From Leptodactylus fallax (taxonomy: Eukaryota > Chordata > Amphibia > Anura > Leptodactylidae): DNA of 64,000 bases. Shown here in pieces: positions 58,498-64,000 of the stretch. The translations under genes and the position numbers were made by a program. Location of the stretch: the NCBI GenBank assembly GCA_947044405.1, contig CAMRHE010000054.1, forward strand, positions 5,285,501 through 5,349,500, in the 5' to 3' direction. Positions within the stretch are counted from its first letter, which is position 1; each line of letters opens with the position of its first letter. Below the pieces are notes generated by a model that saw only the letters and a program-made list of their open reading frames with translations, was not told the origin of the DNA and did no database searches.

Positions 58498-60122
58498 AAG
58501 TGCCTTGCGAAAGTATTCGGCCCCCTTGAACTTTTCAATCTTTTGCCACGTTTCAGGCTTCAAACATAAGGATATAAAATTTTAATTTTTTGGTGAAGAA
58601 TCAACAAGTGGGACACAATCGTGAAGTGGAACGAAATTTATTGGATATTTTAAACTTTTGTAAAAATTAAAAAACTGAAAAGTGGGGCGTGCCAAATCAT
58701 TCAGCCCCCTTTAGTTAATACTTTGCAGTGCCACCTTTTGCTGCGATTACAGCTGCAAGTCACTTGGGGTATGTCTCTATCAGTTTTGCACATCGAGAGA
58801 CTGAAATTCTTGCCCATTCTTCCTTGGAAAACAGCTCGAGCTCAGTGAGGTTGGATGGAGAGCGTTTGTGAACAGCACTTTTCAGCTCTTTTCACAGATT
58901 CTCTATTGGATTCAGGTCTGGACTTTGACTTGGCCATTCTAACACCTGGATACGTTTATTTGTGAACCATTCCATTGTAGATTTTGCTTTATGGTTGGGA
59001 TCATTGTCTTGTTGGAAGATAAATCTCCGTTCCAGTCTCAGATCTTTTGCAGACTCCAACAGGTTTTCTTCCAGAATGGTCCTGTATTTGGCTCCATCCA
59101 TCTTCCCATCAATTTTAACCATCTTCTCCGTCCCTTCTGAAGAAAAGCAGGCCCAAACCATGATGCTGCCACCACCATGTTTGATAGTGGGGGATGGTGT
59201 GTTCAGGGTGATGAGCTGTGTTGCTTTTACGCCAAACATATCGTTTTGCATTGTGGCCAAAAAGTTCGATTTTGGTTTCATCTGACCAGAGCACCTTCTT
59301 CCACATGTTTGGTGTGTCTCCCAGGTGGCTTTTGGCAAACTCTAAACAAGACTTTTTATGGATATCTTTAAGAACTGGATTTCTTCTTGCAACTCTTCCA
59401 TAAAGTGCAGATTTGTGCAGTGTACAACTGATTGTTGTCCTATGGACTGACTCTCCCACTTCAGCTGTAGACCTCTGCAGTTCATCCAGAGTGATCATGG
59501 GCCTCTTGGCTGCATCTCTGATCAGTCTTCTCCTTGTTTGAGATGAAAGTTTAGAGGGACGGCCGGGTCTTGGTAGATTTGCAGTGGTCTAATACTCCTT
59601 CCATTTCAATATGATCGCTTGCACAGGGCTCCTTGAGATGTTTAAAGTTTGGGAAATCTTTTTGTATCCAAATCTGGCTTTAAACTTCTCCACAACAGTA
59701 TCACGGACCTGCCTGGTGTGTTCCTTGGTCTTCATGATGCTCTCTGCGCTTTAAACAGAACCCTGAGACTATCACAGAGCAGGTACATTTATACGGAGAC
59801 TTGATTACACACAGGTGGATTATATTTATCATCATAAGTCATTTAGGACAACATTGGATCATTTAGAGATCCTCACTGAACTTCTGGAGTGAGTTTGCTG
59901 CACTGAAAGTAAAGGGGCCGAATAATATTCCACGCCCCAATTTTCAGTTTTTTATTTAACAAAAGTTTAAAATAGCCAATAAATTTCGTTCCACTTCACA
60001 ATTGTGTCCCACTTGTTGATTCTTCATCAAAAAATTAAAATTTTATATCTTTATGTTTGAAGCCTGAAATGTGGCAAAAGGTTGAAAAGTTCAAGGGGGC
60101 CAAATACTTTCGCAAGGCACTG
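58498..60122 (-). mobile_element. Tc1-like transposon, family E
   Basis: The left end is AAGTGCCTTGCGAAAGTATT (first base changed from C), the right end AATACTTTCGCAAGGCACTG, with TA at both sides (58496-58497, 60123-60124). 1,625 bp, ~200-bp inverted repeats. Confidence 0.95.
58892..59735 (-). pseudogene. Tc1 family E transposase, frameshifted
   Basis: ATG at 59735 (MKTKEHTRQVRDTVVEKFKA) with helix-turn-helix and RPGRPSKLSSQTRRR hook. A TAG lies near 59590. From 59498 the frame includes [14 protein letters not shown] (first D). A frame change near 59160 leads to KHGGGSIMVWACF, FIFQQDNDPNHKAKSTMEW (second D) and SPDLNPIENL (E), ending early in a stop at 58892. The C-terminal ~50 codons follow in other frames. 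Confidence 0.9.
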
Positions 60123-60190
60123 TATATTGACATGCTGTGATTTACAAACATGTGACAATTTTTGAAATTGCAGCAAACGGCCAAAAAATT

Positions 60191-61093
60191 GACAGTTTGG
60201 CTCTTTTGATTTTTTTCCCTACTTTAGCGTTTGCCATATGGGAAAAATATTTTTATATGTTCATAGTGCAGGCGTTTTAGGACACAAAGATGTATAATAT
60301 GTTTATTTGAATTTTTAGTTTTGATTTTTTTTTATATTTTAAAAATCTTTTTTTTTTTTCTATTTTATTATTCCCCTAGAGGGGATGAACCTGCAATCTT
60401 TTCCAATATGCAGTCGAAGGGACTTTGGCCACATAGCTATTGAGGCTGGTCGTAATCCAGCTTCTATAGCCTGAGAGCCTTCATTAGGCTGCCATTGGAA
60501 CAGGACAGCTATCTCAATCTCGTCGCACACGAGCCATCTGGCAACTGTAAAAGTACGGGACCAGTGGAGACTCTGATCGTGGACAATAGCTCCGGGTCTC
60601 TATGGTGCAATACAGTGGAGACCCAGTAGCTATAGCGACTGCTCTGCTGCAGAGCAACCGCCATCTTTAAAGACTCAGCATACACCAGAACAATAAGGGA
60701 AGGGTTTAATATGATTTAATCTCTTTACATGAAATTTAGTAATAAAGAAATACATTGGGATATTGTTACCTGTTGATTAATGAAATTAAAGTGAATCATT
60801 CTGTTCTCCCAAAATTCCAATTCTACATTTTTATATAATCTTAATATAAATAAATAGACCAAACTTCAAGTTTTTCCATTTTCAGTGGATTATTTTACTG
60901 TATTAGAAATACTAAAAATGCTACCATATTGTATATCCAATTACTATAAAAGCAAGCACTTATACACTAATAGACTAATTTTGATGATAGTTTCCCTGTA
61001 AAATGAATGTATTGATTTATATATTTTTGTTTGCACTCATATATGTATTTTATTTTGCTTATACATTTTGTAAATATTTAATCTGACATGTTA
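60191..61093. other. TTAACCCC-family fragment, then AT-rich sequence
   Basis: 60195-60720 shares segments with other family members (CCCTAGAGGGGATGAACCTG near 60375, GCAGAGCAACCGCCATCTTT near 60650). 60721-61093 is AT-rich and was not recognised. Confidence 0.5.
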
Positions 61094-62663
61094 CAGTGGG
61101 GAAAAAAAAAAGTATTTAGTCAGCCACCAATTGTGCAAGTTCTCCCACTTAAAAAGATGAGAGAGGCCTGTAATTGACATAATAGGTAGACCTCAACTAT
61201 GAGAGACAAAATGAGAAAACAAATCCAGAAAATCACATTGTCTGATTTTTAAAGAATTTATTTGCAAATTATGGTGCAAAATAAGTATTTGGTCAATAAC
61301 AAAAGTTCATCTCAATACTTGGTTATATATCCTTTTTTGGCAATGACAGAGGTCAAACGTTTTCTATAAGTCTTCACAAGGTTGGCACACACTGTTGCTG
61401 GTATGTTGGTCCATTCCTCCATGCAGATCTCCTCTAGAGCAGTGATGTTTTGGGGCTGTCACTGGGCAACACGGACTTTCAACTCCCTCCAAAGGTTTTC
61501 TATGGGGCTGAGACTGGCTAGGCCACTCCAGGACCTTGAAATGCTTCTTACGAAGCCACTCCTTCATTGTCATGCTGAAAGACGCAGCCATGTTTCATCT
61601 TCAATGCCCTTGCTGATGGAAGGAGGTTTGCACTCAAAAACTCATGAGACATGGCCCCATTCATTTTTTCATATACGCGGATCAGTCGTCTTGGTCCCTT
61701 TGCATAGAAACAGCCCCAAAGCATGATGTTGCACCCCCATGCTTTACAGAAGGTATGGTGTTATTTGGATGCAACTCAGCATTCACTCTCCTCCAAACAC
61801 GCCGAGTTGTGTTTATACCAAACACTTCTACTTTGGTTTCATCTGACCATATAACATTCTCCCAATACTCTTCTGGAACATCCAAATGCTCTCTAGCAAA
61901 GTTCAGACGGGTCCAGATATGTACTGGCTTAAGCAGGGGGACATGTCTGGCACTGCAAGATCTGAGTCCCTGGCTGTGTAGTATGTTACTGACGGTAGCC
62001 TTTGTTATGTTAGTCCCAGCTTTCTGCAGGTCATTCACTAGGTCTCCCCGTGTGGATATGGGATTTTTGCTCACCGTTCTTGTGATCATTTTGACCCCAC
62101 GGGGTGAGATCTTGCATGGAGCCCCTGATTGAGGGAGATTATCAGTGGTCTTGTATGTCTTCCATTTTCTAATTATTGCTCCCACAGTTGATTTCTTCAC
62201 ACCAAGCTGCTTGCCTATTGCAGATTCAGTCTTCCCAGCCTGGTGCAGGTCTACAATTTTGTTTCTGGAGTCCTTCCACAGCTCTTTGGTCTTCACCATA
62301 GTGGAGTTTGGAGTGTGACTGTTTGAGGTTGTGGACAGGTGTCTTTTATACTGATAACAATGTCAAACAGGTGCCATTACTACAGGTAATGAGTGGAGGA
62401 CAGAGGAGCCTCTTAAAGAAGAAGTTACAGATCTGTGAGAGCCAGAAATCTTGCTTGTTTGTAGGTTACCAAATACTTATTTTCCATCATAATTTGCAAA
62501 TAAATTATTTAAAAATCAGACAATGTGATTTTCTAGATATGTTTTCTCATTTTGTCTCTCATAGTTGAGGTCTACCTATGATGTCAATTACAGGCCTGTC
62601 TCATCTTTTTAAGTGGGAAAACTTGCACAATTGGTGGCTGACTAAATACTTTTTTTCCCACTG
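61094..62663 (-). mobile_element. Tc1-like transposon, family D, copy 2
   Basis: It begins CAGTGGGGAAAAAAAAAAGT and ends TTTTTTTCCCACTG with TA at both sides (61092-61093, 62664-62665). It is inverted relative to copy 1, which lies 3.4 kb away. Confidence 0.95.
61309..62299 (-). pseudogene. Tc1 family D transposase, frameshifted
   Basis: Proper ATG at 62299 ([20 protein letters not shown]). Helix-turn-helix [12 protein letters not shown]; the first catalytic D is intact in [13 protein letters not shown] (unlike copy 1). A frameshift near 61735 (KHGG followed by A instead of G-N) breaks the frame. The second D and E region lies in other frames, and the final frame 61591-61364 reads [21 protein letters not shown] deletion removes the E motif context near 61510. 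Confidence 0.9.
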
Positions 62664-63346
62664 TATCTAAAAGTAAAAAATAATGGTAAAATGAGTCTGC
62701 AGGATTTTCTGCACGCTGCTGAAACACACTGGCTCAGATTTACTAATAGTTAGACAGTGAAAACATTGACAGGCAGTCTGAAAATTTGCCAGATTTATTA
62801 CAGTGTCTGATGCTGGATGATAAATCTGGCATATCTTTAGACTGTCTGTTCTGCATTTACCTCTTAGTAACCTTACTCTTTTTTGGACACTATTTTAGTG
62901 CATTTTGTCTCATCTTGGTGCATTACAGCCACGCCTCCTTTTCTGGCAACACACATCCATATGTCAAAAAATTCTAGCCCAAATTAGATGAGCTAAAATA
63001 TGTCAGAGTGAGCCACAAATGTGCCATATTAACACCAGTGTCTAGTCGTATCCACAATGGTAAATCTGGATCACTGTCGAAGAAATCCTACAGAGAACAC
63101 TCATGTTAATTTCCTTCTGATTTTTGTCTCCTAGGCTTCTGAAGGGTGGAGATTAGCTAGTGGGGCATAGATTAGCAATCTTTGTAATTTATTGCAGACA
63201 GTGCATTAGAAAAAACATCTGCATCTATTTACCTGACAGCCACAAGAAGGAGAAAATGGCTAAACTCAGCTAAGGATATTTTATGTATTTCTTAAAGTTT
63301 TGACTACAGTATGAGAAAGAATAAAAGCAAAGCTGTATAAGAGTTT
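62664..63346. other. Intron sequence without recognised feature
   Basis: No element ends or coding similarity. 62725-62840 contains an imperfect inverted segment (AGTCTGAAAATTTGCC / AGATTTATTACAGTGTCTGA) of unknown meaning. Confidence 0.4.
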
Positions 63347-63797
63347 AAGGCTAAGGCGACACGTGGCTGAAAAACTGATTTTTTTGTTGCAGATTTTGCT
63401 GTGGTTTTTTTGAGCCAAAGCCAACAGTGTCTTGAAAAGGAATGGCCCCATATACAAATCAAAAAAAGGAGAGAGTGTAAGACCATGTATAGAACCTTCA
63501 GAAGATAATGAGTCAAGTATTTTTGTGCTCACCTCCCAGAGATGGCATCCAACGCTGTGGTGTCAACCTCAAATTGACGGAATCTTCAATACTGGCGAAT
63601 GCTACTTTATTGTGCATACAGGACAACGTTTCTCCTCTTTTTTCCTTTGGATGTATCTTGAAAACGAATGGGAAATATAAAGGAAGCACTTAGACATTTC
63701 CCTTTTGTTAAATCCACTCCTGACTTTGTCTCAAAAATCTTCAGCAAAATCTGCAGCAAGAAAAGCAGCTTTTCCACAACATGAGGCCTTAGATTAA
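63347..63797 (+). mobile_element. GGCTAAGGCC MITE, copy 4
   Basis: It starts AAGGCTAAGGCGACACGTGG and ends ACATGAGGCCTTAGATTAAG. Its body differs from copies 1-3, so it may be a related subfamily. Confidence 0.65.
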
Positions 63798-63895
63798 GGT
63801 GTATTCCCATTTTATTTAGTTCTGGATGAAAAAGGAATACAGGGTTCTAAAGCCAGGCCACTAGGAGCTTTCAGAAACATCCAAAAACGACTGTA

Positions 63896-64000
63896 TTAGG
63901 CTAAGGCCTCACGGAGCGGGCCATAGCGAAAAAGCGCTGTGCTTTTCATAGAAAGTCCGCACAGGTTTCCACTGTGAATTTTCTGCTTCCACAGTCAGCG
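63896..64000 (+). mobile_element. GGCTAAGGCC MITE, copy 5 (cut by window end)
   Basis: It starts TTAGGCTAAGGCCTCACGGA and runs out of the window with the usual GCGAAAAAGCGCTGTG-type body. Confidence 0.7.

Larger units (their letters stand above)
58384..60190 (+). mobile_element. GGCTAAGGCC MITE, copy 3, split by Tc1 family E
   Basis: Left part 58384-58497 (TTAGGCTAAGGCCCCACGTA), right part from 60123 (TATTGACATGCTGTGATTTA). In copy 2 the same two segments are contiguous (54225-54255), which fixes the Tc1 insertion point. Confidence 0.8.

Overview
The window reads as chromosomal DNA of an anuran amphibian with a large, transposon-crowded genome. It has no bacterial-style gene packing. Tc1/mariner, hAT, PIF/Harbinger-type and piggyBac-type elements, L1, Penelope-like elements (PLEs), Ty3/gypsy elements and a retrovirus sit side by side and inside one another. 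The only host gene segment recognised is one exon (50339-50517, +) of the orexin receptor HCRTR2. Everything else therefore probably lies in, or next to, the introns of that gene.

Layout: 3-3929 is the 3' half of a Ty3/gypsy element with an intact pol frame and its 3' LTR. 5174-6346, 13579-15111 and 30489-31639 are three copies of one hAT family, each with an 8-bp target duplication and an internal ~31-bp minisatellite. 7198-10565 is an L1 that has lost its reverse transcriptase, and 10960-11695 is a second L1 ORF1 fossil. 12540-17785 is a broken PLE that carries a folded-back piece of 28S rRNA. 18898-24226 is a complete-ended but gutted endogenous retrovirus (minus strand) with a serine-tRNA-type primer site and a dUTPase-like remnant after integrase. 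24975-36600 holds Tc1, PLE, piggyBac-like and hAT fossils.

The most unusual locus is 36646-41832. It has two LTRs (about 97-98% identical by eye), a 4-bp target duplication, a primer-binding-site-like sequence and a polypurine tract, but no recognisable gag or pol. It encodes a ~1,240-codon coiled-coil reading frame (one in-frame stop, one frameshift). The middle strongly resembles the tail of non-muscle myosin II heavy chain (MYH9-type), and a later part resembles HIP1/HIP1R. This looks like an LTR retrotransposon that captured cellular coiled-coil genes. It is inserted in a decayed sushi-type gag. About 650 bp downstream, 42480-42968 is a small element flanked by 13-bp direct repeats that contains a complete hammerhead ribozyme core (42697-42743).

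43976-64000 holds five Tc1 lineages in all stages of decay, an (FDFDSDND)-type minisatellite fused to a Tc1 end, the HCRTR2 exon, a GATA microsatellite, and repeated copies of a MITE beginning GGCTAAGGCC. Apart from the HCRTR2 exon the genes do not form a pathway; the window records nested transposition around one neuropeptide receptor gene. All family assignments come from reading motifs by eye. No database search was run.
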